A stretch of 55,092 bases of DNA. Origin: Candidatus Moduliflexus flocculans. GTDB taxonomy: Bacteria > Moduliflexota > Moduliflexia > Moduliflexales > Moduliflexaceae. Where the stretch lies: contig DF820455.1 of NCBI GenBank assembly GCA_000739515.1, positions 1,430,484 through 1,485,575 on the forward strand. The letters run 5' to 3'. The position numbers were made by a program, and so were the translations under genes. The notes under the pieces were generated by a model that saw nothing but the letters and a program-made list of their open reading frames with translations, was not told the origin of the DNA and did not search any database. Shown here piece by piece: positions 33,556 to 44,037 of the stretch (positions are counted from its first letter, which is position 1; every line of letters starts with the position of its first letter).

Positions 33556-35319
33556 TCAGAAAAGAAATTGCTCGCGTTCCGTATAACTCGTATGCAGCAA
33601 CTCGTGCGATTTGTGTGAAAGCGGATGTTCAAGAAATTCGTCATACAATTTCGTGACTTCCGGGTTTTCGTGAGATTTCCGAATTTTCATCTCTTTGTCT
33701 TCGGCATATAAGCCCAGGGCGCGTTCTGCACGACGCTTCAAAATCGAGCGCTGCGTCGTGCCGTATGGCTGACCGCCGCCGCCGACACATCCGCCGGGGC
33801 AGGCCATCACTTCGATAAAATGATACGGGATTGGCTCGTTCTTTTCTTTGGCTTCGGCCACACGATCCAACACTTTGCGGGCATTCCCCAAGCCATTGGC
33901 AACGGCAAAATTGAGTTTCGTTCCGGCCACGTCCACCGAAAATTCTTTCACGCCCTGAATGCCGCGAGCGTCTTTTACTTCGACACCCGGCAGCGGCGTT
34001 CCCGTAACTTTTTCATAGACTGTGCGCAACGCCGCTTCCATGACGCCGCCGGTCGCACCGAAAATCGTGCCAGCGCCGCTGTATTGTCCCATCAGGTCAT
34101 CCGGCTGGCTGTCATCTAATGACGCAAAATCAATGCCGGCTTCGCGAATCATCGCAATCAATTCGCGCGTCGTCAACACATAATCTACATCTTGATACCC
34201 TGATGCTCGCATTTCAGGCCGCCGAGCCTCGAATTTTTTCGCCGTGCACGGCATGATTGAGACGGTGACGATTTTCGCGGGATCAAGCTGATGTTTCTGC
34301 GCAAAATACGTTTTCGCTAACACACCGAACATTTGCTGCGGCGATTTGCAGGATGACACATGCGGCAGCATGTCATGATAAAACGTTTCGACGAATTTGA
34401 CCCATCCCGGCGAGCAGGAAGTAATTAACGGTAAGACGCCGCCATGCTGCAAGCGTTCGATGAATTCCGAACCTTCTTCCATAATCGTCACATCGGCGGC
34501 AAAGTTCGTATCAAACACATACTTGAATCCCATCATTTTTAATGCGCGATACATTTTGCCGACCATATTCGTTCCGACTGGTAATTGGAACGCTTCCGCC
34601 AGTGACACACGGACGGAAGGAGCTTCCTGGACGATGACAATTTTCTCGGGGTCTTCAAGCGCCGCCCAGACATACTCGCTTTCTTCTTTCTCATGCAGCG
34701 CGCCTGTGGGGCAGAATGCCACGCACTGTCCGCAGTTGACGCAGAGCGATTCTGCAAATTTGCCGGATGGCGGCCCGACGACCGTATCAAATCCACGATG
34801 CGCTTTGCCAATGGCAAATACGGTTTGGATTTCTTCGCCGCACACAGCAACGCAACGTCCGCATAACACGCATTTATCGGAATCTCGAACAATCGAAGGC
34901 GAGCTTGTATCCTCCGGCAGCGAATCAATAATTTTGCCAAATCCAGACCGTTCGATGCCGAGTTGTTTGGCAAGCGTTTGCAATTCACATGCGCCGTTGC
35001 GGATGCAATAAAAACAGTCATCCGGATGGTTCGTCAGCATAAGTTCCAGAATGCCTCGACGCATATTCATCAGTTCCCGACTGCGCGTGCGTACCGTCAT
35101 GCCCTGCGTTACCGGAGTAGTGCAGGCGCGGGTAAACCCACGTTGTCCTTGTACTTCAACCAAACAAATACCGCATCCTCCGGTGGGTGATAATTCTTTA
35201 TGATAACACAAAGAAGGAATAGAGATATTGAGCGTTTCAGCAGCTTTAATGATGGTTAAGCCCGTGGGGACTTGTGTCTGCTGTCCGTCAATTGTTACAG
35301 AGACAAGTTGATCAGCCAT
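33556..35319 (-). CDS. [FeFe]-hydrogenase catalytic subunit, NADP-reducing HndD/HydA type
   Basis: This 587-residue enzyme interconverts protons and H2. Ligands in order: a plant-type [2Fe-2S] (Cys38, 49, 52, 66), a His-ligated [4Fe-4S] (His98, Cys102, 105, 111), two [4Fe-4S] in the ferredoxin domain (Cys150-160, Cys193-203), and the H-cluster motifs TSCSPGW (300-306), MPCTAKKFE (356-364) and EVMACPGGCVGGGGQP (503-518). A small-subunit-like domain ends the chain. L1 has Ser in place of the second Cys of the textbook TSCCP, a form I recall from HndD-type subunits. There is no signal peptide, so it is cytoplasmic. The usual NuoE/NuoF-like partners and the maturases are not nearby. Confidence 0.93.
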   Translation of the reverse strand: MADQLVSVTIDGQQTQVPTGLTIIKAAETLNISIPSLCYHKELSPTGGCGICLVEVQGQRGFTRACTTPVTQGMTVRTRSRELMNMRRGILELMLTNHPDDCFYCIRNGACELQTLAKQLGIERSGFGKIIDSLPEDTSSPSIVRDSDKCVLCGRCVAVCGEEIQTVFAIGKAHRGFDTVVGPPSGKFAESLCVNCGQCVAFCPTGALHEKEESEYVWAALEDPEKIVIVQEAPSVRVSLAEAFQLPVGTNMVGKMYRALKMMGFKYVFDTNFAADVTIMEEGSEFIERLQHGGVLPLITSCSPGWVKFVETFYHDMLPHVSSCKSPQQMFGVLAKTYFAQKHQLDPAKIVTVSIMPCTAKKFEARRPEMRASGYQDVDYVLTTRELIAMIREAGIDFASLDDSQPDDLMGQYSGAGTIFGATGGVMEAALRTVYEKVTGTPLPGVEVKDARGIQGVKEFSVDVAGTKLNFAVANGLGNARKVLDRVAEAKEKNEPIPYHFIEVMACPGGCVGGGGQPYGTTQRSILKRRAERALGLYAEDKEMKIRKSHENPEVTKLYDEFLEHPLSHKSHELLHTSYTEREQFLF

Positions 35320-35576
35320 AGCGCACCTCGTAGAAAAGCGGAATGCTTATCGAGCGTTCCGGCGTGGGTATTATGTCCTATCAAGAAAAACAAAATACAT
35401 TAGGAATAAGGCTATTTCTCTATCTGAGAATGTCAACAAAAAAAGAATGAATCCGACAACAAAAGCATCACAATTCATGTAAAAATCATGATGTTTCGCT
35501 GAAAGATGACGCGATACAGAATAAGAAAAATCAGAACTGGAAATGATTGCAACGCTTGTTTTTGCGCCGTCAATTT

Positions 35577-36023
35577 TCACTCGTTCGTCAATGCCTCGAT
35601 TTGTTCTACGCGCGTTTGATGACGACCTCCTTCGAAAGGCGTTTCCAGCCACACTTTCACCATCTCGCGCGCCACGCCTTTCCCGACGACGCGTCCGCCC
35701 ATCGCCAGGACATTGGCATCGTTATGTAATCGGCTCATCCTGGCAGTATATTCGTCATGACAGAGCGCCGCGCGCACACCGCGCACTTTCCCGGCGGTCA
35801 TTGAAATTCCTAAGCCACTGCCGCAGATGACGATTCCTCGATCAACGTCTCCAGAGGCAACCGCTTTCCCGACTTTCGCGCCATATTCAGCGTAACTGAC
35901 TGACGTGAGATCATAGACGCCCATATCAATAATTTCATGTTGCGAAAAGGCTTCTAATAAATATGCTTTGACATCTTCTTTGAGTTCAAATCCTGCGTGA
36001 TCACTTCCTAACGCAATTTTCAT
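35577..36023 (-). CDS. rpiB: Ribose-5-phosphate isomerase B
   Basis: This 148-residue protein of the RpiB/LacAB fold interconverts ribose 5-phosphate and ribulose 5-phosphate. Family motifs are the opening MKIALGSDHAGFELKE, GIVICGSGLGISMTAGK with the catalytic Cys, ALCHDEYTARMSRLHNDAN, and NVLAMGGRVVG. The ATG at 36023 has AGGAGA well spaced upstream; an in-frame ATG further upstream (36065) would add 14 residues unlike the family. It lies between the hydrogenase gene and the signalling array, all on the minus strand. In 35320-35576 I see only AT-rich leader sequence of the hydrogenase gene. Confidence 0.92.
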   Translation of the reverse strand: MKIALGSDHAGFELKEDVKAYLLEAFSQHEIIDMGVYDLTSVSYAEYGAKVGKAVASGDVDRGIVICGSGLGISMTAGKVRGVRAALCHDEYTARMSRLHNDANVLAMGGRVVGKGVAREMVKVWLETPFEGGRHQTRVEQIEALTNE

Positions 36024-36116
36024 TGGTCTGTCTTCTCCTCTGGGTTGCGCGTCCGCCATCGGCAATGACGCGCTGATGAATTGTTCCTATTGAGAATAAC
36101 CGAGACGGTCACTTCT

Positions 36117-38339
36117 TTATTTTTGCAGCACCCAAATATCACTGGTTTCTTCGAATCCTTTTAATTTATACCGGCCAGCATGTCGAAATTTTGCCTGTTC
36201 TGGTTTTTCAAGCCGCTGAAGACAATCCGCCGTAATCACAATTCTATCGGAAAACGGAATCGGTGCGCCATCATACGCATCATCTACTTGTTCCGGCATT
36301 TGCACATTTTGGATGCGAAAGGCGCGATGGACTTCTACGCCGAGGACATCGCCGTCAGGCGCGACTTTCGCCAGCCCCCAATGCAATGCCATGCGCACGT
36401 GAATATCCGCGCGAACCGGCGAATCGAGAAATGATTTCGCTAACGCAAGCGCTGACGCTGCCGTTGTAAACACCGCGAGAAATCCCCCGCCAGTGGACTT
36501 CAAGAACAGTAAATCTTTTGCCGCCTCATGTTTTTTGACGCGATTGTACATTTTCCCGACGGTATTGGAAAAATAGGTATCGCCAACTTCGCGAAGATAC
36601 TCTGACGAGCCTTCAAGATCAAGCACTAAAAGAGCGATATCTTTCCGGTCTGATTCCAGCGGCATGATCGAATAAAAAATTGAGCCTTCTGATGGCGGCG
36701 CCGCCTCATTAATTGGCGTATCAGGACGCGGAATCGGCGGTTTTTCCTCTTGCTTGGGCGCGTCCTGACTCACCTCCTCCGGTTCCTCTTGCTCCTCTGG
36801 GTTTCGGCTCATTCGCTGCTGGGCGTCGCGGATGCGCCGCTCGCTCAGCCCCGATGCTTCGAGCGCCTGCGCCAACGCTTCGCGAAAAGCTTTGGCGTCA
36901 GGATAACGTAACTCAGAGAGCGCTTCGCGCATTTTGCGTTCGTCATAAGGCACTTCAGCCTCTTTGAGCGCCCGATCAATCACGGCTGCCACGGGATCGG
37001 GAATTTCAGGGTTCCGCTGTTGAATCGGGATGGCTGGATTGCCGATAATCACCGTCATATAGTCAGAAATAGCGGCCAGGCGTTTCTGACGCTTGCACCG
37101 TTCGAACAGAGATTCGAAACCATCTCGAACCCATTTGCCCGTCAACATTTCATAAAACACCGCCGCAATCGAAAAGACATCTGTTGCCGGGTTGAGATAT
37201 TTATAATGCGTGATCTGTTCACGCGGCCAGTACATTGGCGTTCCCAGGACTTCGCCCGGTTTGGTAATATTCGTGAATCCGGCAGATTCGAAACTTTTAG
37301 AAATGCCGAAGTCTGAGATTTTGGTCTCGACTCCTTTCGGCGTGAACCCTAATAAGATGTTTTGGGGCTTTAAATCGCGGTGGACGATGCCGGTATAGGT
37401 TTGGCTGACGCCTCCGGCGATTTCGCTGACGATTGTGACGTAATGGGCATACGCCAGGCCGTCCAGCGTGTCCAGCATAATTGAGGCGGCGCTTTCCAGG
37501 GGGATTTTCCCGTTGCGAGACATCAAAAATTGATAGAGGTTCATGCCGTTCACATATTCCAGCACGAAATAGAAAAGCGACTCGCTTTTGCCATGATCGA
37601 ACAATTCGACAATATTCTGATGTTTCAACTGGCGCGTCACATCAATTTCCCGCTGAAACGATTTAATATTGTCAGGATTGGTCGCCATCTGCGGCAGCAT
37701 AATTTTAATCGCCACAGGCTTATCCTGTCGGAGGTCTGTCCCTTTATACACCATCCCCATTCCTCCCCGGTCAATCATTCTTTCAATGCGATAGCCGGGA
37801 ATTTGCGGCATGCCGTTATCCACTTTTGGCAACGGGGCAATCGGACTTTCGACGTGTTTTTTCTTGGCGGCGTTTTGGAGCAGTTGACCTAACATGCCCA
37901 ACGGGTTCGCCCCCTGCTCCTGTTCGACTTTGGCAGACGAGACAAACGATACCGTTCGGTCGCGATCATCGGATGGCGATGGCAACGCAATCATGACCAA
38001 CATTTCCGTATCCCCAACCGTAATTTTATCCCCATCTCGCAAGGCCACGTCATGCACGCCGGGAGGCGCCTGTTTCACGTCTTTTCCCGCAGGCTTTCGT
38101 CCTCCGTAACGCACGCCATTGACGAACGTGCCATTCTTGCTATTCAAATCTGTCACTTTACACTCTGGCGGAGAAACTTCTAACAGAAAATGCTGGCGGG
38201 AAACATACGGATCATTCGGCAAAGAAACGCGGGCGTCAAGGGCGCGTCCGAAAAGAAACCGGTCAGGTTTCTCGAAGATAAAATGTTGCCCTTTGGCCGG
38301 GCCAGCAATAATGCTAATCTCAATACGCATCTCACCCAT
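36117..38339 (-). CDS. FHA-Ser/Thr kinase-cyclase-like protein 1 (complete kinase, degenerate cyclase)
   Basis: A 740-residue three-part signalling protein. The N-terminal FHA domain (residues 5-100) has FLFGR, YVSRQHF and NSKNGTFVNG and should bind phosphothreonine. The kinase (about 182-450) is complete: DRGGMGMVYKG, VAIK, HRDLKPQNILL, DFGIS, and a GTPMYWPREQ activation end. A Pro/Glu-rich linker (515-555) leads to a class III cyclase-like domain: metal Asp is kept in LVLDLEGSS, but the second metal site reads KSTGGGF instead of GDG, and the usual transition-state Asn is His in GVEVHRAFRI. Cyclase activity is thus unlikely; the module may sense nucleotides or dimerise. It lies downstream of WD40-kinase A, a 54-base gap away. 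Confidence 0.88.
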   Translation of the reverse strand: MGEMRIEISIIAGPAKGQHFIFEKPDRFLFGRALDARVSLPNDPYVSRQHFLLEVSPPECKVTDLNSKNGTFVNGVRYGGRKPAGKDVKQAPPGVHDVALRDGDKITVGDTEMLVMIALPSPSDDRDRTVSFVSSAKVEQEQGANPLGMLGQLLQNAAKKKHVESPIAPLPKVDNGMPQIPGYRIERMIDRGGMGMVYKGTDLRQDKPVAIKIMLPQMATNPDNIKSFQREIDVTRQLKHQNIVELFDHGKSESLFYFVLEYVNGMNLYQFLMSRNGKIPLESAASIMLDTLDGLAYAHYVTIVSEIAGGVSQTYTGIVHRDLKPQNILLGFTPKGVETKISDFGISKSFESAGFTNITKPGEVLGTPMYWPREQITHYKYLNPATDVFSIAAVFYEMLTGKWVRDGFESLFERCKRQKRLAAISDYMTVIIGNPAIPIQQRNPEIPDPVAAVIDRALKEAEVPYDERKMREALSELRYPDAKAFREALAQALEASGLSERRIRDAQQRMSRNPEEQEEPEEVSQDAPKQEEKPPIPRPDTPINEAAPPSEGSIFYSIMPLESDRKDIALLVLDLEGSSEYLREVGDTYFSNTVGKMYNRVKKHEAAKDLLFLKSTGGGFLAVFTTAASALALAKSFLDSPVRADIHVRMALHWGLAKVAPDGDVLGVEVHRAFRIQNVQMPEQVDDAYDGAPIPFSDRIVITADCLQRLEKPEQAKFRHAGRYKLKGFEETSDIWVLQK

Positions 38340-38393
38340 ATTATGGTGTCATCCCCTCCTTTGAACTATTCATGATATCGCCATAAGGGACAT

Positions 38394-41300
38394 TCAGGCA
38401 TGTTTTCCCGTCTGAAACAGCGCTGTTAATCGCTGAAACACACCTGTACTCTGCACGACCTTTTCATGGTCATCTCCCAATGTCACCGCTTGTTCGCTGG
38501 TATCCAATTCCCAATCTAATTCATAGGCTCGCAAAGTTTGATCTTCGCTGCCAGAGAGCAGAAAGCGGCCATCTGGCGTGATGCTGATCGCGGTGACACT
38601 TTTTTTATGTCCGCGAAATGTCCAGATATTTTGCCCGCTTACCAAATCCCACAGCCTGACAGTTTTGTCGTCCCCGCCGGAAAAGAGGAACCGTCCATCT
38701 GGCGTCATGGTGACGGAAAGCACTTCTCCCTCATGTCCTTTCAAGACCAATACGCATTTGTTTGTTTCAATATTCCAGAGGCGTAATGTTCCATCGGAAC
38801 TGGCTGAAATCAGGTAATGGCTGTCTGGGGTCGCGATGACCGCATTAACTCGCTGCTTATGCCCTTTGAATAATTGCAGCATTTTTCCGTTGGCTTTGTC
38901 CCATAAGCGCACAGAGCGGTCTTCGCCTCCAGAAAAAAGATAGCGTCTGTCTGCGGTCATGCCAACTGCCGAAACGCGGTCGCGGTGTCCTTTAATGATT
39001 TGCAAACATTTCGTTGAAGCGGGATTCCACACGCGAATCGTCCCGTCAGCGCTGCCAGACAGCAAGTGACGCCCATCCGGGGAAACTGTAACAGCGCTCA
39101 CATCTTGCTGATGTCCTTCATACGTGCGCAAACAGCGACCAGAACGAATATCCCAGAGGCGCAACGCCGTATCCTCGCTGCCAGAGGCCACAAACCGATT
39201 ATCTGGCGTAATCGCCACCGCATTCACTGCCAGCCAATGCCCATCAAACAGTTGAAGAAATTTACCGGTTTCAATCTCCCAGGCGCGAAGGGTCATATCA
39301 GCGCTGGAGGAAACTGCGATGTGTCCATCAGGAGTCACCGCGATCCCTGTTACGGTGCCATGATGCTCTTTGGCAACCCAGACCTCCCATTCTCCACGCA
39401 GGCGTTTTCGAGGAAGCACTTTTCCGATAATGGCGCTCAACGCCAATGTTTCCGGCGCGCGTTCATACCCAGGAGTTGAGCGCGCCTGAAGCAGATAGCG
39501 ATAGGCGGCAGTCGTTTTGCCGTGTTCCCAGGCGGTTTTCGCCCATTCCATCAGTTTTTGAAAGCGTTCCGTCAGGATTTGAAGTTCACCATGATTTTGC
39601 TGACGCGAGACCTGTAACGCCGCATCATATCGCTCGGCATTAGAAACATCCAAATCCCACAATTTCAGGGAAGCGTCCCGGCTTCCGGAGGCCGCATAGC
39701 GCCCGTCCGGGGTGATTGCGACGCTGGTGACGCTGTCTTTATGTCCCTTAAAGGTGCGAAGGCATTTGGCCGTCGCCAATTCCCAGAGGCGAACCGTATG
39801 GTCATCAGCGCCGGAAATGAGATAACGCCTGTCAACCGTTGCCACCACGCCATTCACGCCATCTTTATGCCCACTAAAGATGCGCGCGCATTTCCCTGTG
39901 CCAAGATGCCAGAGTCGAATGGTGTTATCGTGACTGCCTGATAACGCAAAACGCGCATCCGAGAGAACATAGACAGAGTTGATGCGTTCGTTATGTCCGG
40001 CAAATACGCGCACAGAGTTTCCAGTCGAAAGATTCCATAAGCGCAATGTGCGGTCATGGCTTCCTGAAACCACAAAGCGCCCATCCGGCGTGATGGATAA
40101 GGAGGTAATGCTTCCGGCATGGCCGGAGAGCGTTCGCAGCAATTTGCCCGTTTTGAGACTCCACAAACGCACCGTGCGGTCTTCTCCGCCTGATACGAGA
40201 AACTGACCATCCGGCGTCATCGTCACTGCTGTGACATTGCCTTCATGCCCCTTAAACGTGAGGAAACAGCGGGCAGTGCCGAGTTCCCAGAGCAAGACCA
40301 CTTCATCTTTGCCGCCTGACACGGCCATGCGGCCATCCGGCGTGACCGCAAGGCAGGTGACTTCTTTAACATGCCCTTCATACGTTCGTAAGCATTTCGC
40401 GCTTTCGACATCCCATAGCCGCAAGCTCATATCCAGGCTTGCTGAGACAAGAAACCGCCCATTTAAGCCGAATTCAACCGCGGTAACGACATCTGTATGC
40501 CCATGATCTTCCCAGAACGTCCAAAAATTCTCGCGGGTCGTTGGATTCCATAATTTTACCGTCGCATCGCGGCTTCCAGAAATGACGGTCTGGGTTTCCT
40601 TACTGATATCAATGCCGGTAATCGCTTCTCGATGCCCTTCAAATGTCCAGACATGCGCATTTTTTTCTAATTGCAAATCCCATAAACATAAGGTCGCATC
40701 TGTGCTCGCTGAGATAATATGGCGATTATCGCCCGTAACAGCGATGGAGGTAATCGCTTCGTCATGCCCTCCTTTTAACCGTTGGAGTTCCTGGCCGGAT
40801 TTCACATCCCAGAGCTGCATGGATGCGTTGCGATGCCCGGCCACCGCAAACGAGCCATCAGGGGCAATCGTCAACGCCGAAACGACTGTCGAAAACAGCC
40901 CTAACGTCTCTAATGAAGCGCCGTAGTATTTTCGCTCTGTCCGTTTGCCGGTGGTCAAATCCCACAGATACAGGTTCTCTTCTTCATGGCCGGATAAGGC
41001 AAAGCGTCCGTCTGGCGTGATCGCCAGCGTATTGATCTCGTTCGAAAACTTTTCCGATGTCCAGAAGCACTTGCCTGTCGGAATTTCCCATTGACGCAAC
41101 GTTCTGTCGCGACTGCCGGAGACGGCTCGCCGTCCATCGGGCGCGACTTTGAGCACTGTCACCCAATCGGTGTGCCCGCGAAAACTTTTGACGAATTTTC
41201 CGCTGCTCACATCCCAGAGCCTGACCGTTTTATCGCGGCTGCCAGAAACCACGTAGTGGTTGTCTTGCGTGATGGCAACGCAGAGTACCGCATCTTCATG

Positions 41301-43244
41301 CCCGCGAAACACCCATTGGCATTCGTGCGTGATCAAGTTCCAGAGGCGAATGGTTTTATCTTCGCCGCCGGAGACCGCATAATGGCCATCCGATGAAATT
41401 GCGACCGATGTCACCGGGCCATGATGTCCGCTTTCGAAAGCTCGGCAGCAATGCTGCCAGCTAAAGGTCACTTTCTCATTGCGAACGCGGGAGCGGGCTT
41501 GGGCTAAGCGCTGATGTTCTAAGCTTTCTTTATCGCGAGGAACAAGGTCTAATACCTGTTGGTAGGCGTGTTCAGCCCCCGCATAATTTTCCTGCGCCAG
41601 TCGCGCATCGCCGAGCGCTCGCCAGACAGGGGCATTGTTGCGCAGTTCCTGATCCTCAAGGGCGCTCAGGAATTCCTGTTCCGCTTCATCTGCCGCCGCG
41701 CGTTCCAAATGAATAAAGCCTAAATAGACGCTCGACCGCTTGGTGACATGCTTCGCTTCTTCTAATTGGCGGATCACGTCGTCGTCCGTCAATTTACAGG
41801 CGCGCCAATCCAACAGCGTGCGATTATAAAGCGATTCTGGATGATACGCATCGAGTTTCAACGCCTCATTCCATGAACTAAACGCATCAGCCTCTTTATT
41901 TAAATCCAGGAACGAAACCGCCCGGTTATTTAATGCATCTGAGCGTAAGTCCGCCGCCTGGGGAATCAGCCGCCGATAATTTTTCCCGATAATTTCCCGA
42001 TGGATTCGAGCTAATTCGTGTCGCAAATCTGTCATAGATTCCGGACGTTTATTAGGGTCTTTATCAAGACAGCGCAGAATAATCTCTGCTAATGCGTCGG
42101 GGATATCTGGGTTAAAAATTTTGGGGCTTGGCGCCGCCATTGATAAATGACGGCCAATAATCACATGCACCGGCTCCGTATGGCTTCCATCGTCAAATGG
42201 ACGCCGTCCGCAGGAGAGTTCATAGAGAATGACGCCTAACGCATAAATATCAGCCCGGCGGTCAGCATTTTTCGCTCCGCCCCATTGCTCCGGCGCGCCA
42301 TATTCCGGGGTGCCTAATTCTGAGCCAGTTTCCGTAATATCTTGTCCCGTGCGCGGTTTCGCCTCTGTTGATTTGTTTTTTTTCGGCGCGGCCTCCTCAG
42401 TTCCGGCGCGTTTGACAATCCCAAAATCGGTGACGAGCAAATCTCCTTTATTCGTCAAGAGCATATTGCCGGGTTTCACATCGCGATGCACTTCCACGCC
42501 GCGCTCGTGCGCATAGCCCAACCCGTCACATGCTTGAATCACTAAATCCAGAATTTTATCCCATTCCCCTGGCTTGACCTTCCCCAGCCGAATCCAATCC
42601 TTCAGGCTGCCGCCCTCAATATAATCCATGAAAACGCGAGGAACCCCGCCAATTTCACGGACGTACCAGCATTGTACAATATTCGGATGCAGCCCTAAAT
42701 CTACCCAGGTTTGCGCTTCGCGGATAAAGCGAGCTTTCGATGCCTCGTCTGCCACCAAATAGGCTAACGGCATTTTGACCGCCATCTCCATCTTCCATTC
42801 CCGATGGTTCACCCGATAGACGATACCCATGCCGCCCTGTCCAATGATTTCAATGACTTCGAATCGCCCTTCAATCACATCGCCAATGTCCCAGTTAACT
42901 TTCTCTGCGAACTGGGGAACGGCGGCGCGGGACGCATGGGTTAATGTGGGGTCGGAAATCGTGCCGCGTTTGGTAAACGTGACTACATGTTTGCTTTGCG
43001 CGATTTCGCGCAGGGCGGCGCCTGCCGTCAACGTTTGTTCGCCCTGGGCTGGTTGTTGGGGCGGAGAAGCATTGGCCTGGTCTTGAGACGCTGGTTTTTT
43101 AGCGTCTGCGGTGAATGGCGCAGATGCCTGCCCATTCTGTGCTTGAGATAATGTCTGATCTTGTCCCGGCGGAGACGGTTTCGTGATCGTATGCTCAGCG
43201 TCAGGCTGTTGTTTTTTCTCATCATGTCCAGGTTGTTTCGGCAT
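38394..43244 (-). CDS. WD40-kinase A: Ser/Thr kinase-TPR-21xWD40 protein
   Basis: A giant 1616-residue protein. After a Gln/Pro-rich leader (1-90), a complete kinase domain (about 125-420) shows GQGGMGIVYRV, MAVKMPL, HRDVKPGNMLL and DFGIVK. Helical TPR-like repeats (about 430-580) follow. Fourteen WD40 units (GH...WD type, about 42 residues each) come next, then a helical hinge containing STPGYERAPETLAL, then seven more. The 14 + 7 count fits three seven-bladed propellers. There are no membrane segments. The ATG at 43244 has AAGGGTGAG upstream and starts four bases after the PP2C stop. Likely a kinase recruited to or assembling a large complex. Confidence 0.9.
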   Translation of the reverse strand: MPKQPGHDEKKQQPDAEHTITKPSPPGQDQTLSQAQNGQASAPFTADAKKPASQDQANASPPQQPAQGEQTLTAGAALREIAQSKHVVTFTKRGTISDPTLTHASRAAVPQFAEKVNWDIGDVIEGRFEVIEIIGQGGMGIVYRVNHREWKMEMAVKMPLAYLVADEASKARFIREAQTWVDLGLHPNIVQCWYVREIGGVPRVFMDYIEGGSLKDWIRLGKVKPGEWDKILDLVIQACDGLGYAHERGVEVHRDVKPGNMLLTNKGDLLVTDFGIVKRAGTEEAAPKKNKSTEAKPRTGQDITETGSELGTPEYGAPEQWGGAKNADRRADIYALGVILYELSCGRRPFDDGSHTEPVHVIIGRHLSMAAPSPKIFNPDIPDALAEIILRCLDKDPNKRPESMTDLRHELARIHREIIGKNYRRLIPQAADLRSDALNNRAVSFLDLNKEADAFSSWNEALKLDAYHPESLYNRTLLDWRACKLTDDDVIRQLEEAKHVTKRSSVYLGFIHLERAAADEAEQEFLSALEDQELRNNAPVWRALGDARLAQENYAGAEHAYQQVLDLVPRDKESLEHQRLAQARSRVRNEKVTFSWQHCCRAFESGHHGPVTSVAISSDGHYAVSGGEDKTIRLWNLITHECQWVFRGHEDAVLCVAITQDNHYVVSGSRDKTVRLWDVSSGKFVKSFRGHTDWVTVLKVAPDGRRAVSGSRDRTLRQWEIPTGKCFWTSEKFSNEINTLAITPDGRFALSGHEEENLYLWDLTTGKRTERKYYGASLETLGLFSTVVSALTIAPDGSFAVAGHRNASMQLWDVKSGQELQRLKGGHDEAITSIAVTGDNRHIISASTDATLCLWDLQLEKNAHVWTFEGHREAITGIDISKETQTVISGSRDATVKLWNPTTRENFWTFWEDHGHTDVVTAVEFGLNGRFLVSASLDMSLRLWDVESAKCLRTYEGHVKEVTCLAVTPDGRMAVSGGKDEVVLLWELGTARCFLTFKGHEGNVTAVTMTPDGQFLVSGGEDRTVRLWSLKTGKLLRTLSGHAGSITSLSITPDGRFVVSGSHDRTLRLWNLSTGNSVRVFAGHNERINSVYVLSDARFALSGSHDNTIRLWHLGTGKCARIFSGHKDGVNGVVATVDRRYLISGADDHTVRLWELATAKCLRTFKGHKDSVTSVAITPDGRYAASGSRDASLKLWDLDVSNAERYDAALQVSRQQNHGELQILTERFQKLMEWAKTAWEHGKTTAAYRYLLQARSTPGYERAPETLALSAIIGKVLPRKRLRGEWEVWVAKEHHGTVTGIAVTPDGHIAVSSSADMTLRAWEIETGKFLQLFDGHWLAVNAVAITPDNRFVASGSEDTALRLWDIRSGRCLRTYEGHQQDVSAVTVSPDGRHLLSGSADGTIRVWNPASTKCLQIIKGHRDRVSAVGMTADRRYLFSGGEDRSVRLWDKANGKMLQLFKGHKQRVNAVIATPDSHYLISASSDGTLRLWNIETNKCVLVLKGHEGEVLSVTMTPDGRFLFSGGDDKTVRLWDLVSGQNIWTFRGHKKSVTAISITPDGRFLLSGSEDQTLRAYELDWELDTSEQAVTLGDDHEKVVQSTGVFQRLTALFQTGKHA

Positions 43245-43248
43245 GATC

Positions 43249-44013
43249 TCACCCTTCGCTTGGCTGTTCATGACTGTCCGCCATATCAACGACAATCACC
43301 GTGATATTATCCGTTCCATCATTCTCTTTCGCAGTAGAAACCAAATCATGACAGACTTCCTGGGGCGAAACTCTGGTCGAGAGAAGGCGGGCTAATCCTT
43401 CATTGGTCAATCCTTTTGTCAGGCCGTCGGAACATAATAACCAACGATCTCCAGGACGCAGCTTTTTACACCAGACTCCGGGATGCAATTGGCCTTCTTT
43501 GCCAATAAACTCTTCGAGCGCATGGCTCAAAGGATGACAGGCGGCTTTATCCGGGCTGAGATGTCCTGTGCGCACTAAGGCTGCGGCAATCGTCTGATCC
43601 TTGGTAATTTGCAGCAGCCGTTTTTCTCGCAGCAAATACACCCGACTATCTCCAGCGCAGGCCACATACGCCATCTCATGATGAATAAAAAGCAAGGCGG
43701 CGGTCGAACCTAACCCCTTGATTTCTGGGAATTCTTGCGATTGGCGATAGAGATGTTCGCTCAATTCTGCCAGCGTATTGCCGATGATAAAGGTAATTTG
43801 CCCAGGCGTCGGCGTATCGAGCGCTTGTATTTTTTCTTTTAACAAAAGGGGCAACACCGTCACGACCGCCTGGCTTGCCGTTTCCCCAGCAGCGCGTCCT
43901 CCCATGCCGTCAGCCACAATAAAAAGGCGCTTTTTTTCATCGCATAAAAACGCATCTTCATTGTGTTGACGTTTATATCCAACATCTGTCAGCCCAGCGC
44001 TCAGAATTTCCAT
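43249..44013 (-). CDS. PP2C-family Ser/Thr protein phosphatase
   Basis: This 254-residue PPM phosphatase has every metal-site motif: KRQHNEDAFLC (residues 14-24), VADGMGGRAAGE (33-44), CSDGLTKGL (about 193) and DNITVIVVD near the C-terminus. It removes phosphate from Ser/Thr and should reset the kinases around it. It is a minimal catalytic domain without a membrane anchor or regulatory part. It sits between FHA-kinase-cyclase 2 (24 bases upstream) and WD40-kinase A (4 bases downstream), so one transcript should deliver kinase, phosphatase and scaffold. Confidence 0.92.
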   Translation of the reverse strand: MEILSAGLTDVGYKRQHNEDAFLCDEKKRLFIVADGMGGRAAGETASQAVVTVLPLLLKEKIQALDTPTPGQITFIIGNTLAELSEHLYRQSQEFPEIKGLGSTAALLFIHHEMAYVACAGDSRVYLLREKRLLQITKDQTIAAALVRTGHLSPDKAACHPLSHALEEFIGKEGQLHPGVWCKKLRPGDRWLLCSDGLTKGLTNEGLARLLSTRVSPQEVCHDLVSTAKENDGTDNITVIVVDMADSHEQPSEG

Positions 44014-44037
44014 AACCTCGATGTCTCTCTTGCCGAT

